This document shows positions 11,146 through 22,724 of a stretch of DNA of 64,000 nt, piece by piece. This DNA is from Laccaria trichodermophora (lineage: Eukaryota > Basidiomycota > Agaricomycetes > Agaricales > Hydnangiaceae), in assembly GCA_018417955.1 (NCBI GenBank), contig JACTVC010000008.1, positions 1,240,001 through 1,304,000 of the forward strand, read 5' to 3'. Numbering within the stretch: position 1 is the first letter of the stretch; every line of letters begins with the position of its first letter. The notes beneath the pieces are model-generated. The model made no database searches. It saw nothing but the letters and a program-made list of their open reading frames with translations, and was not told the origin of the DNA. Made by a program: the position numbers and the translations under genes.

Positions 11146-12634
11146 TTAGAGAGAGATCTTGAAAATAGAGAACCAGCAGACTTGCCTATGAAACAACTCA
11201 AGTGGATGAATCCCAATAGGTTCATCAGGTTTCTCGTACCCCGTGATAGGTATCCAGCTACTCAAAGGACTGGTACCAGGCTCGTAGCTAGCCTCGGATA
11301 CGTAAAGGAGCAGTCCATCTGGTTGTACATTCGTAGACACCGACTCTATCGATCCTTTCGCGCGGAATGAGGGAGTTGTTGCGGACTCGACTTGCATCCC
11401 ACTGCCGCTCCCATCTTCCAACGGCGGGTTTGGGAGAAGGATTGGAATGTCGACGGGGATGGTGCGTATTGTGCGTGCCATTGGGATGACGGATATGTCT
11501 AGAGAGGATAAGGAGGTGTTTGTGTGGTAGGGTATGGGGATTAAATTCGTTGGGTATGGGAATTGGTATTGAGGTCGTGTTTCCGTATGTGAGAAGATGA
11601 TTGAGGGCGGATAGGTTTGTGAGAGCTCGGCTAGGCGTGTGTCCCTCCACCAGAACCTTCACGCCGATGAGTTCTTGGAGTTGTGAGTGCAGGGAGGGGG
11701 CTCACCTGAATGGGGCCTCACATTCGGCGACGTCCTGCCCTTTCCACTTGACAACGTCGAGAATGTGTAAGATGCCGTTGTCTCGCCAGTTCGAATCGAG
11801 GATGCAGTCCAGCACTGTTAGCGGAGGAAGGGATGACGGGAAGCGAGCGATGAGGGTTTTTCCGAGGAGACGAGAGCGCAGAGTTGTGTTGGGCACTGGC
11901 AAAAAAAAGAGTGCTCATCAAGTCAAGTGACAAAGTTAAAGATGACGACGAACCGACACCTGCAACACCAGATGATTGGTGTGTAACTGCAAGACAACGT
12001 TTACCGACTGGTACAGGAGCAACCGCCACCCAACCTGTCTCGAGGTCGTGCGGGAGCGAGTCGTTCAAGTCGTTTGTAGTCGAAGACCACGGGTCTTCGG
12101 GCGACATCTCGAGCAGCTCCGCATACATGCATTGGTCTGCCCATTTACTCGGTTTATTTCGTTTCTTGTTCTTCTTTCTTGGCTTCTTCTTGGGTTCGGC
12201 GGGAGCAGCGACTTGTACAACCACTTCCCGAGGTTGAGGGGCGGTTATTGCATTCACGGGGAAAGAAGGCTCGATCATCGACGCATAGGGCGCTACGCAT
12301 GCAGGGGTCAATAGAGAAGTGGGTTCATCTTCGTCTTCGTCTTCATCGGAGCCACCGAGGTTGAGATCAGCGAATAGATCAAGTTGCCTTGAAGAGTCTA
12401 TTCTCTGCGCGCGTCGCTAGAGCATAGAAGAACGCTGAGTCAAAAGTGTCCTTTGAGAATCTCACTGGGACGGACGCGTTTCTGTTCTTCCAGTGCCTAG
12501 CAAGTAAGTCAGTGTAAATAAAATTTGTGTAGATCGAATGTAACTACCTTGGCCCTGCGTGCTTCCTGAGATACGAGCTTGTCTCTTATCGTCGTTGGTG
12601 GGAGCTTGTACGACGACTTGCGATCTGCGAACAT
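11146..12634 (-). CDS. Snurportin-1-like U snRNP nuclear import adaptor, 421 aa
   Basis: Exons: 12634-12548, 12496-12476, 12416-11960, 11895-11706, 11656-11146. Snurportin binds the trimethylguanosine cap of spliceosomal snRNAs and links U snRNPs to importin beta. The N-terminus carries an importin-beta-binding type segment (YKLPPTTIRDKLVSQEARRAK, Arg/Lys rich). A basic KKKPRKKNKKRNK cluster follows, then the cap-binding domain: KWADQCMYAELLEM, DLETGWVAVAPVPVGKRCLA, NTTLRSRLLGKTLIARFP, TVLDCILD, NGILHILDVVKWKGQD and FWWRDTRLAEL, ending in LLLYVSEASYEPGTSPLSSWIP. These are the family's conserved blocks. The tiny second exon ends in a weak gtccgt donor, chosen because it keeps the frame; that junction is the least certain. 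Head-to-head with Cia1. Confidence 0.88.
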
Positions 12635-12686
12635 GCTGGTAGGGACGACGACCACGTGTTTGGAATTGTTTGTGAAGAGATTCTTC
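12635..12686. promoter_or_regulatory. 52-bp bidirectional promoter core with E-box
   Basis: Only 52 bp lie between the snurportin and Cia1 start codons. The sequence holds a palindromic CACGTG at 12653-12658, the binding site of bHLH factors such as Cbf1/Pho4 relatives. No TATA box is visible. With so little space the transcription start regions of the two genes must overlap or lie inside the opposite transcription unit. Confidence 0.6.
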
Positions 12687-13958
12687 ATGGATATCGACCT
12701 CTCACATCGAATTCAGCAAGTCGCTGAGCTGCCAGGTATTTTCATTAAATCGTATTCATTTCATCGCTCATCGTTAGTGTCAAAGGACACGACGATCGCG
12801 CCTGGCATCTTGCTTGGAACCCGACAAAACCTCTCCTGGCATCATGTTCAGCCGACAAATCCGTGCGATTGTACCACTACACATCCAGCGACGCGGGCCT
12901 AAAGTTCGATAACGTCGCGACGATACCGACGGGTCATATGAAGACCGTCAGAGCGGTTGCGTGGTCTCCGTCTGGGAACACACTCGCTACGGCTTCGTTT
13001 GACTCAAATATCGGGATCTGGGAGCGGGAGGAGAACGAAGATGGGGAGGGTGAGTGGGAATGCGCGAGTACGTTGGAGGGCCACGAGACGGAATGTAAAT
13101 CCGTGGCGTACTCGTCAACTGGAACGTTGCTTGCGAGTTGTAGTCGTGATAAGACGGTTTGGATATGGGAGGGTTTGTATCTCTCCCCCCTCATTAGTAC
13201 AGGCAATCTGACACCTTTTGACAGTTCACCCCGACGCCGATTTTGAATGCATGGGTGTCCTAATGGAACACACCCAAGACGTCAAATGCGTCGCATGGCA
13301 TCCATCAGAAGAGGTCAACATGATCCCACTCCATCTTCTACGCAATCTCACCCATAATCAGCGTAGATACTCGCCTCAGGTTCATACGACGATACCATCA
13401 AACTATACATAGACGATCCTTCAGACGACTGGTATTGCTTCTCCACACTCACCGGACATACATCTACAGTCTGGTCAATCGTGTGGTCACCCACAGGCGA
13501 TTACTTTGCGTCGGCGTCCGATGATAAGACGGTCCGCGTGTGGAAGAGGGTGGCGCAGCATAAGTGGGTCGGGGTGCTTATTCTTACAGGTCATGAGAGA
13601 GCCCTTTATTCGGTGAGCTGGGGGAAGGGGAAGGGGACCGGGAAAGGGAGTTTGGGGTGGTTGGGTAGTGCGGGTGGGGATGGGTCCGTACGTGTTTGGG
13701 AACTCTTCGTACGTTTTCCTTGTTTTTTTTTTCGAGGTGAAAGGGATATTGACGTGATGAGTGCAGGAGCCGGAGGGTGCGGAGGTCACGGTTGCGTCGC
13801 CTCCTAAGTACAAACTTATCGCTCACCTTCCATCTGCACATGGGGTGCACGATGCGAACACGGTGGTTTGGTGTCCAAGAGAGGGGTACGAGGATGTACT
13901 GGCGACTGCGGGCGATGATGGATATACGAGGGTTTGGAGGATTGCTCCAAGCACATAG
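12687..13958 (+). CDS. CIA1: Cytosolic iron-sulfur assembly WD40 protein Cia1 (CIAO1), 352 aa
   Basis: Exons: 12687-12735, 12786-13172, 13225-13313, 13367-13708, 13767-13958. Cia1 is a seven-bladed beta-propeller of the CIA targeting complex (with Cia2 and Mms19) that delivers 4Fe-4S clusters to cytosolic and nuclear apoproteins. WD repeats read in order: [138 protein letters not shown] and [28 protein letters not shown]. The second acceptor (ending caaag at 12785) was chosen because it alone restores PGHDD in frame. Length fits the family. Decayed copies of its 3' half occur at 15572-15688 and 20370-21215. Confidence 0.92.
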
Positions 13959-14097
13959 CTGAATTTAAAAGCATGGTTTATCTTACGGTATAATTCGAAA
14001 CTTATACCAGATATAAAGGATACAGAAATCAATCCATAAAAATGGAAGTAAGAAGTTGGTATCCGGTGAACCAGTCGACGGGAGTTAATAGAAAGGG

Positions 14098-15445
14098 TTA
14101 CACACTATCCTCAACGTACTGCCGCCACTTTATTACCCCTCTTGCCTGAAGACAAGGCATCGGACTAGCTTCAATATACTCCAACTGATTGCGTTGCAGT
14201 TTCCGATAGGTGCAATCTTCACCGACATTACAATTCACGACCAGTACCTCCTTCAGCGACATCCATGTCCCCTCCTTCTCGAAAATTCTATCCACGGAGA
14301 GCCAGTCACACACTCTCAAATCTTGACGGTCAACTGTACTCAGTATAAGGACTATTTTCTCCATAGTGTGTCCGTTGCAGGACGCCAATATCCGGGGGAC
14401 GCAACGAAACGGCGCGATTGAGGAGTAGGTTTCATCATCGTTATACGCTGTCTGTTCAACAGTATAGAAAAGACTGAGAGACAATGTGAGGTGACAGAGG
14501 TCGGTAAGAACACCGAGGTTAATATATCCTGGGAGTATGATGTGAGTGTAGGGTGAATTAGGAATTACTAAACTGCACACCATCTTCACCGTAAAACGCA
14601 AGGTCTAATACTTGAAGAGAGGAGGAACACAATTTAAATAACCCCTGTGTCCCATTCTGATATCCGCAATACTCAATCGCCCTCAATCTGGACCAGTCAA
14701 ACGGCGTCCATGTGCCGATGAGGCCATACGGGAGACCGCGACGGAGATAAACTTCTTCGACGTACACCTTTCCTCTTTCTCCCGGCAAAAAAACATAGTC
14801 GGGACGTCCCAAAGACGTATCGACGTCGAGTATTTTGAGATTTTGCACTACACTCAATAGGTTTACTGGAATATCACAGTATCTCAGCTTGACTGAGCAT
14901 AAGCCGGTGCGTTGCAGAAGAGCGAAGATGTAGGCTTTCACGTATTGGTCAAGCTTTTCCCATCTTACTGCGATGTCCAGTTCGATTGATGTGAGATCGT
15001 GCGTCAGATCGCTGACCAGGGACAGGAAGTCGCGATTTTTTTTCGTGCCAGCATAGCCAATGTCATCTAGAGTCGAAAGGAACATGGAGCCGTCTTGTTC
15101 TCGGGTAGGAGGACATTTGGATATTCCGATATCGAAGGAGATCGTTTGAAGGGGTTTCCAGGCTTCGCGAATGTAGACGGTGATGTGTCGGTATGATTGT
15201 GAATGACAATAAGGCCGGAGAACTGGGAAGGCGAGGTTTAAAGCTATGATCGTGGATGTGGTAAGGTAGGAGTCGATGATGTGATACATTAGATCTGGAG
15301 GAAGTGGTATATTCCATACATTTGATGCGATAGCTAATTTTTTTCCGCTCTGGGTAGGTTTTCGTCTGCGCTTGATCATCGTGTGAATTCGTTGAAGGAG
15401 GGATGGAGAAGAAGACATCTCTCTTGAACGAAACCGGTTCAGCAT
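14098..15445 (-). CDS. F-box-like protein, paralogue A, 431 aa
   Basis: Exons 15445-14581 and 14528-14098, 52-bp intron. The start MLNRFRSRE is shared with copies B and C; the frame stays open 53 codons further upstream. Basic N-terminus, then an F-box-like segment (NIPLPPDLMYHIIDSYL), then an LRR-like receptor region with LTSIELDI, LCSVKLRYCDIP and LQVLDLAFY repeats, ending in SLKEVLVVNC and NQLEYIEASPMPCLQ. Presumed substrate receptor of SCF ubiquitin ligases; that role is inference from family. It is the most diverged of three local paralogues, carrying an insertion (KPTQSGKKLAIASN) absent from B and C. It lies tail-to-tail with Cia1, and this junction was duplicated as a unit. Confidence 0.7.
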
Positions 15446-15571
15446 TCTGTCTGGGAGTCGAGAAGTTCGAAGTGGTAGGTGAATGCCACTGAAAATGCTC
15501 AAGTTGTCGCCCCTGGTCCCTGGACTCGGGCGCACTATACGCAAGGCATGCCTCGATTCACTTCGGCGGTT

Positions 15572-15688
15572 TGCACGATGCGAACACGGTTGTCTGGTGT
15601 CCAAGAGAGGGGTACGAGGATGTACTGGCGACTGCGGGCGATTGGATATACGAGGGTTTGGAGGATTGCTGCAAGCACATAGCTGAAT
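15572..15688 (+). pseudogene. Fragment of Cia1 last exon plus 3' flank
   Basis: A ~117-bp stretch nearly identical to 13849-13966 (TGCACGATGCGAACACGG ... CAAGCACATAGCTGAAT), with a few substitutions and a 4-bp deletion in the GGGCGATGATGG segment. It sits directly downstream of F-box copy B, just as the real Cia1 end sits downstream of F-box A. This shows the Cia1-tail/F-box junction was duplicated together. Confidence 0.85.
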
Positions 15689-15730
15689 CCAAAGGAATGG
15701 TTTTTTAAAATTTTTTATCTTTAGGCCCGT

Positions 15731-15755
15731 TCAAGCTTCAAGCTTCAAGCTTCAA
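15731..15755. repeat. Short TTCAAGC tandem repeat within a ~190-bp insertion
   Basis: Three tandem TTCAAGC heptamers followed by TTCAAG, bordered on both sides by GGCCCGTT-like sequence. It lies in about 190 bp present between the Cia1 tail and F-box B but absent from the Cia1/F-box A junction. The flanking GGCCCGTT repeats hint at a small inserted element; no clear target duplication. Confidence 0.5.
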
Positions 15756-15992
15756 GGCCCGTTACCGGAGAGAGACAAGGGAGTAAAGCAAAGCAAAAAT
15801 GTATATATAGAATTACCGTGCTAATTATTTCCACATTTTCTTCTTTTCCTGTTTTTTCGTCTCTAGCATCCTAAGGAGACTGGCTTCGAGTCTAGTTTAT
15901 CTTACAGTATAATTCAAAGCTTATACTAGATATCAAAGATACAGAATCAATCCATAAAAATGGAAAAAGAAGTCGGTACTTCATGGAAAGGG

Positions 15993-17312
15993 TTACATGC
16001 CAATGATGCCACCCCTAACATACTGACACCACTGTATCACCTCCCTTGCCTGGAGACAAGGTGTCGGACTAGCTTCGATATACTTCAACTGATTGGGTTG
16101 CAGTTTCCGATAGGTGCAATCTTCTTCGACCTTACAATTCACGACCAGTACCTCCTTCAGCGACATCCATGTCCCCTCCCTCTCGAAAATTCTATCCACG
16201 GAGAGCCAGTCACACTGTCTCAAATCTTGACGGTCAACCGTACTCAGTATAAGGACTATTTTCTCCATAGTGTGTCCGTTGCAGGACGCCAATATCCGGG
16301 GGACGCAAAGAAACGGCGTGATTGAGGAATAGGTTCCAGGATTGGTATACGCTGTCTGTTCCACAGTGTAGGAAAGACTGATAGACAATGTGAGGTGACG
16401 GAGGTCGGTAAGAACGCCGAGGTTGATATATGCTGGGAGTATGATGTGAGTTTAGGGTGAATTAGGAATAAATAACTGCTCACCGTCTTCATCGTAAAAC
16501 GCAAGGTCTAACATTTGAAGAGAGGAGGAACACAACTGAAGTAACCCTTGTGGCCTATTGTGATATCCGTAACACTCAATCACCCTCAATCTGGACCAGT
16601 CAAACGGCGTCCCTGCGCCGATGAGGCAATACGGGAGACCGCCACGGAGACGAACTTCTTCGACGTACACCGTTTCTCTTTCTCCCGGGAAAGAAACGTA
16701 GTCGGAACGTCCCAAAGACGTATCAACGTCGAGTGTTTTGAGATTTTGTACCACACTCAATAGGTCTACGGGAATATCACAGTATTTCAGCTTGACTGAA
16801 CATAAGCCGGTGCGTTGCAGAAGAGCAAAGATGTAGTCTTGCACGTATTCGTCAAGCTTTTCCCATCGTACTGTGATGTCTAGTTCGATTGATGTGAGAT
16901 CGTGCGTTAGATCGCTAACTAGGGACAGGAAGCGGCGATTTTTTTTCGTGCCAGCATAGCCAATGTCATCTACAGTTGAAAGGAACATGGAGCTGTCTTG
17001 TTCTCGGGTAGGAGGACATTTGGATATGCCGATCTTGAAGTAGATCGTTTGATGGGGTTTCCAGGCTTCGCGAATGTAGACGGTGATGTGTCGTGAATGA
17101 CAATATGGCCGGAGAACTGGGAAGGCGAGGTACAAAGGTATGGTCGTGGATGTGGCAAGGTAGGAGTCGATGATGTGACACATTAGCTCTGGAGGAAGTG
17201 GTAAATTCCACTCATTTGATTGATTTTTTCCTAGGCGCTTGAACATCGTGTGAAATCGTTGAAGGAGGGATGGGGAAGAAGGCATCTTTCTTGAACGAAA
17301 CCGGTTCAGCAT
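15993..17312 (-). CDS. F-box-like protein, paralogue B, 422 aa
   Basis: Exons 17312-16484 and 16432-15993 with a 51-bp gtgagc intron; intact frame. F-box-like segment NLPLPPELMCHIIDSYL near residue 35, then leucine-rich-like blocks. The sequence is nearly identical to copy C (45532-46842) over both exons, differing at scattered residues and at the C-terminus, where B continues to REVIQWCQYVRGGIIGM. It is part of the block [F-box + S1 nuclease] repeated at 45.5-48.6 kb. An SCF adaptor role is inferred. Recent duplication is suggested by the near-identity with C; function is untested. Confidence 0.7.
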
Positions 17313-17642
17313 TCTGTCTGGGAGGTTCGAGGTGGTAGGTGAAAATGCTCAGATTGTCGCCCCTGGAGGCGCACTATACACGAGGCATGCCTCGCTTCAC
17401 TTCGGTGATTTGCGGCGTGCAGTTATTTCTTTGGGTGCGAGCTGATGAAATGGTTGAGTACATGATCAGTGTCAAAGGAAAGGTATGACGGTAATGTCAA
17501 GCGCACTGGAGTGAGAAATTGTTGCAATTCCGAAAAAGAAGTCGGATAGAAGAAATGACACGGGATAGATAGAGAGAGGGGCCAAACACGTAATGATAAA
17601 GTATTATCATATGTCCATTGAGTGCATTAAAGCAATGACCAT

Positions 17643-19526
17643 TCAAAACTCCTCGATGAAGGCACCCCTTTGACCCTGGTTGGCAAAGATATAGTTGAGT
17701 ATACCAGCCAAGCGCAGCCAGCCTGCCAAGCGCCAGCTGTTTCTCGACGAGCCATCGTTGCCCAATCATGCCGGAATAAGCTGGAGTGTCAAGTTACAGT
17801 AACGGTGGACGTAGGGTGTCGTCCTAGACAAGTAATGTGAAACTCGATACCCTGAAAAAAGAGGAATACGTACAGTTCGTCAATAAGGCGGCTCGTCGAT
17901 TTCCTTTGGCCAAACACCGTCGCAGAGGAGGTCATGGGTCGGTCTGGCCCAGTGGTAAGGACACAGCACATCATTGTCTGGTAAAATATCGATGCCGGTT
18001 GTTCCCTCCAAACCCACCGCAAGCTGAGCGTCAACGGAAGTCTGCTTGACCACGTCTGGGCAGGATAGCCAGCCTGGTATTTCGTCAGCCCATTTTTGGA
18101 AGATGCCTTCCCAGATGATACGGCGGATGTAAGGGTCGTAGGAAGAGCCGCGGAGGGCTTGTTCGATTTATGGGTAGGGCAGTGGGAGGGTGTAGTTTTG
18201 CGGGATTGTGGATATGACTTTGGTGATGAGGGACCCGTCCCATACTGCGTGGAGGTCTGAGTAAGACTGCCCGGTAAGTATTCAGGTCAGAATAGAAGTA
18301 GAAGGGAGGACTGACTTGTTTGTTTTCCCCCAAACGCGACTTTAACCTGATTCCCACCACGTTCTCGACCAGTCATATGCATTGGCTGGTGCGCGTCTCC
18401 GACAAAGTGGATGAGGAACTTGAGCGCCTCATTCGCTGCGTCGTCGCTTGTCTCCCCTCGAACCCACCCCTGCAATAACGTCGTAACGTTCTTCATCCCA
18501 TCAAGGACGTTAACGCGCTTCGTACCAGCCCATCCGTTCTTTCCTGGGAACGCGCAGGAAGAAGGGGGGTGGTCGTCTAGAGCGCCAATGAAGTGTAGCT
18601 GGGCGGACCAGGTCATGTTGGACTTGTATCGGTCTGCCCAGGTTGCTTTGGGCGCTATGTGGCATGTCGAGTCCGGAGGAGAGAGGTTGGTGGAGGAAAG
18701 TCGATGATGGTGCGTAGGGTTGATAGGATGGTTGTATATTTGTGCAAATTGTAGCTACGATTTCGTGTAGCTCCCCAACCTCAACCCCACCCCGGACACG
18801 TCACATGATGTAACACGTGCAAGGAACGGTCACATGTAACTACCGTATAAGTATAGTCAAGTACAATTTGAACTAAGTAATGGAAAAATATGTCTACACC
18901 TTCCAGGAAGCAGTGCCCAATCCAAATCCTTCCCCCTGGGTCAACTCAACAAAACGTGTGACAAATGCTGCAATAGCAGCAAGCTTCGAAAGCGGAAAGG
19001 GGAAGAAGAGTTCATATCTTCAGGTCCACCTTCGACTTGAAGGAAGTGTCTCGGCCGTGAGCATAGATTTTTTTAAATTCAAGATAGCCAGCAAGCGTCG
19101 CCGACTTCAACTTGAAGCTTGAAGTCCGACTTGTGCGTAATTTTGTTGAGCACGTGCACAGCGAGATCAAACAAGATCAAACAAATCAAATGCTGAAACT
19201 AAACTACAATCGCTTGTGCATAACCCTACATACCTTACCCTAACTCACTCCGTTCATCTATGCACAATATTTATCCCTACTGAGGTGTAAAAACTTCATT
19301 GAAATGACATTTAAGTGTTATCTTGATGGTTAGATAAGATATCAATAAGTCACGTGACGTGTCTGGGGAGGGGTTGAGGTAGGGGAGCTATTTTGTGTGC
19401 TGGATGAAAGAGTAAGAAATAGGATTGTTTATGTCAACTAATACTGTGGATGTACCAGATGACCCCCATGCATATGCCATTGGAGCAGCAGCCTGGGGCA
19501 AAGGCAACAGCTGGTATGAGACACAT
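17643..19526 (-). pseudogene. S1/P1 nuclease copy 1, inactivated
   Basis: Colinear with the intact nuclease at 47176-48432 but broken in several ways. A nonsense codon replaces Glu in the PLPYPEIEQ motif (TAA near 18170). A 623-bp MITE (18768-19390) lies in the 5' half. The signal-peptide exon (about 19455-19526) has indels. Preserved parts include GKNGWAGTKRVNVLDGMKNVTTLL and HQPMHMTGRERGGNQVKV. A zinc-dependent secreted nuclease by ancestry; no functional product expected. Confidence 0.85.
18768..19390. mobile_element. 623-bp MITE with ~40-bp terminal inverted repeats
   Basis: The left end TAGCTCCCCAACCTCAACCC and the reverse complement of the right end TAGCTCCCCTACCTCAACCC continue to match for about 40 bp (…GACACGTCAC) with about four mismatches. 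The flanks read TTTCGTG on the left and TTTTGTG on the right, an imperfect 7-bp target duplication, and the intact nuclease copy has a single uninterrupted TTTCGTG at this place. No ORF of transposase size. TIR tip and target-site length suggest a hAT-like MITE; the class is inference. Confidence 0.85.
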
Positions 19527-19765
19527 TTCTGGCATTTTCATGATGCTTGTTATAGGAATTCACTTCAAAGCTAGCCCAAGAGTTTGGTGATGATCGATGA
19601 TGATTTTGACCAGCTGCCTTGCATATAACTTTGGTCTTACCATCTCTCCCATATAGTTGCTGTGAATATTTTGAACAGCGACGAACTCATTTCATTTTAT
19701 GCAGTGCAGGGCCAATGCAGGGCGTTGTCAATGGCTCCACTCATTTACCTGCGCATGAGCAAGGA

Positions 19766-19954
19766 TACTATGCCCTACCAGCACCTTGGCGCACCCTACG
19801 AGTCATCAGTCACTGATTGTCACACATTTTGGCTGGACAAATTTTTCAAGTTGTCACCTGTTGTCATGCAACATCACGCTTGTCCAGCCAAAAATTGTGA
19901 CGATCAGTGACCGCAGACTCATAGGGTGCGCTGAGGTGCTGGTAGGCCATAGTA
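19766..19954. mobile_element. Foldback MITE flanked by TA
   Basis: Two ~73-bp arms form a long inverted repeat at roughly 85-90% identity. The left arm begins CTATGCCCTACCAGCACC; the right arm reverse-complemented begins CTATGGCCTACCAGCACC. Both end in GGCTGGACAA around a ~40-bp loop. The element is bounded by TA at each end, the Tc1/mariner target site, so a mariner-type MITE is the simplest reading. It would form a stable hairpin if transcribed. Confidence 0.8.
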
Positions 19955-20303
19955 CTTATGTATGTAACATGAGGTCTTCCTAAGCCTTGATGGAGCTCTT
20001 CAATCCACCATTGCGAATGCCTATCTTATATTCCCTGTCGTCTACAGGGGAAAACACACTATCTTATTTTGGAGCTGAAAGAACCCCAATTACCTTACTA
20101 GTATGCTGGCCTTGTGAAACAACTGTCACCAGCTGAGCGTGGACTTCCACTTTGCACTCACTCTTTCTTCAATCCACCCCTCTCCTGATTTACAAGATGA
20201 CTGACTGGACCTCAGACACTAATTGGATGCAAATCAGGCTCTTACACTCTTTTTGGGTATGCACCTTTGCTACAAATGTCAAAATACTGTTGCTTATGTG
20301 AAC

Positions 20304-20368
20304 AAGGAGATAAGAAAGACTGATCACAAATTTCTCAACTTTCTAAATGAATCCTTTGCCACTTTAAC
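20304..20368 (+). other. Fragment of the HIS5 promoter
   Basis: AAGGAGATAAGA, GATCACAAATTTCTCAAC and TTTCTAAATGA match the sequence just upstream of HIS5 (48521-48594) with small indels. The coding start itself is not present. It is fused directly to the Cia1 pseudogene, marking a rearrangement junction. Confidence 0.75.
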
Positions 20369-20369
20369 T

Positions 20370-21215
20370 TGTAAATTTGTGGTGTACTCGTCGACTAGGA
20401 CGTTGCTTGCGAGTTGTATTCATGATAAGACATGGGAGGGTATGTGTCTTGCCCCCCATCAGTGCAGGTGATCTAACACCTTTCACAGTTCACCCTGACA
20501 CTGACTTTGAATACAAGGATGTCCTGATGGAACACACCCAAGACCTCAAATACGTTGCATGGCATCCATCAGAAGAGATCAACATGATCCCTCTCCATCT
20601 TCTATGCAATCCCATCCATTTTTAGCATAGATACTTGCCTTAGGCTCATGGGACGATACCATCAAGCTCTACATAGACGATCCTTCAGATGACTGGTATT
20701 GCTTCTCTGCATTCACTGGGCATACATCTACAGTCTGGTCAATCGCGTGGTCACCCACAGGCGATTACTTTGCGTCAGCGTCTGACAATAAGACAGTCTG
20801 CGTGTGGAAGAGGGTGGCGCAGCATAAGTGGGTTGGAGTGGTTACTCTTACAGGTCATGAGAGGGCCATTTATTTGGTGAGCTGGGGGAAGGGGAAGGGA
20901 ACCGGGGACAGGAGTTTGGGGTGGTTGCGTAGTGCAGGTGGGATGGGTCCATACGTGTTTGAGAATCTTTTCGTACGTTTTCATTTTTTTTGAGGTAGTT
21001 GGGTTATTGTTGTGATAAGTGCAGGGGCCAGAGGGTGCGGAGGTCACAGTGCTGCCTCCTAAGTACAAACTTATCGCTCACCTTCCATCTGCACATGGGT
21101 GCATGATGCGAACACGGTGGTTCAGTGTCCAAGAGAGGGGTACGAGCATTCACTTGCAACTGCGGGCAATGATGGATTTACAAAGGTATGGAGGATTGCT
21201 TCAAGTACATAGTTG
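20370..21215 (+). pseudogene. Cia1 pseudogene (3' two-thirds)
   Basis: Follows Cia1 from the third WD repeat (YSSTRTLLASCIHDKTWEG) through the last exon, with the introns retained. That makes it a DNA-level duplicate and not a retrocopy. Lesions: loss of the TVWIW codons, Gly/Asp changes in WD motifs, a one-base deletion in the GGDGS segment and a frameshift after PSAHG, so the last repeat is read out of frame. Divergence is much greater than for the 15572-15688 fragment, so this copy is older. Confidence 0.85.
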
Positions 21216-21299
21216 AAAAGTATAGATTACCTGTGCGTAACATTATATCCCTGTGTAATGCGTTACGTTTCAACTCCTTACCTACTACACTTTGCTGCA

Positions 21300-22364
21300 A
21301 TGGACAACAAAGTGAGATTATGGTGCCTGATTCTCGGCGAGCACATTGAAAAACCATTATTCTGCCTGACAATGTGCAGCGATGACATGGTCTCTGAACT
21401 CCAGGAGTCAGATGTTATACGAAGAAAGGTTTGGGACTATGACACCAAGAGGTCCCTATTTTATAAGGTGAGCCCATTAGATCAATCTATAACAGTCTAT
21501 AACCCCACTCAAACCAAGGATAGCTAAACAAGCTAATGCCCATCAATCCACAAGGCAAACTTCAACAATGGATCGAAAATGAAGAAAAACTTGAGAGTTG
21601 TGCCATACTCTTGGAGAATTCCAGTGATGACTTGTGAAACCTCTTCCCTCAATCAGATGAAGTGGGCTACCATAGGCTGCACATCATCATCAATTTTCCA
21701 GGAGGTGTGTATCTATGAGCTGTCACCACCTATACATCAATTGATATTCTTCTTTTTCACCTGCCAGTGGAAGACGATGGTGATGGTGAGTGTTTGTGAG
21801 TGAGCCATGACCCTTACTTTTGACGTTACATATTGCAGACCAACCGCCACGCAAAAGAGCCCGTTCAAACTACCTGAACGCTTTTCATCATTCACCCGAA
21901 GATGATGAATGGCTTTTTGAACTCCAACAAAAACTCTGGAAACGCGAAGACCTTCGGAGCCAGCTGTTTCGCACAGTCACTCTGAAATACTCAGATTACC
22001 AGAATTTGGAAAAATCTCTTGTAGAGCTCTACCCAAATCGTCACAATGAAACATATCGCACCGAGATGGATGGTGCTCTATCAGTTAAACTCAACATCCT
22101 TAACTCCCTCCCCTCAACCAACGCTGGGAACTGCACCGAGGATGGGGATAGGGGTAGTGAGGTTGATGATGTTGATGAGCTCCATTCCCTCTTTCCTGCA
22201 ACAATCAATTATCTGAGCTTACACAGCCTGGGACTGAAGAAGCTGCCATCACGAATGCCATCACTGCTTCTCATCCGTGAAGAATACCGCGCACTATCTC
22301 GATTGTTAGATGGCTTTCTGATAAACAGTGGCAACTCCACGATGATTGCCAGACAGCCAGGCAC
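21300..22364 (+). pseudogene. Crinkler-like (CRN) gene 1, 5' half
   Basis: Begins MDNKVRLWCLILGE, a ubiquitin-like Crinkler header, with RRKVWDYDTKRSLFYK ending the first exon. An exon with IENEEKLESCA follows; its frame stops at TGA (21635-21637) where CRN gene 2 has a sense codon. Later exons (DQPPRKRARS, then WLFELQQKLWKREDLRSQLF) run into the start of a P-loop (Walker A) motif, where the gene is interrupted by a 5.1-kb element. Crinkler-type proteins combine a header with NTPase and nuclease-like domains and act as nuclear effectors in oomycetes and fungi. Here both the nonsense codon and the insertion argue for loss of function. The other half is at 27478-28809. Confidence 0.7.
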
Positions 22365-22724
22365 TGGTGAGATACTGGATGACTTCCCACAGAGTCTAGG
22401 AGGCTCATGTGCGGTGTCTGGAGGTGGCTTATGTACATATATAGACATAAGTTTATGTACAAATGCGGATGTACCTGTTAAGGTAAAGGTCACATGTAAG
22501 GTCACATGTAATCAACAGAGAGAGCATTGAACAGCAAAGTGGCTCTTCAATGCTCTCCCAAAACACAGGTGGTATCTGGATACTGCCTGCGTTTTGCTAA
22601 CTTCCATGTTCTACACATACCCTGCTCACTAGCTCGATTTCTGACTCACCAGGTGCGAGACAACTGCCACCAAGATCTCAACATCACCACAACAAATATC
22701 CGCCAAGATCTCAACACATCGACA

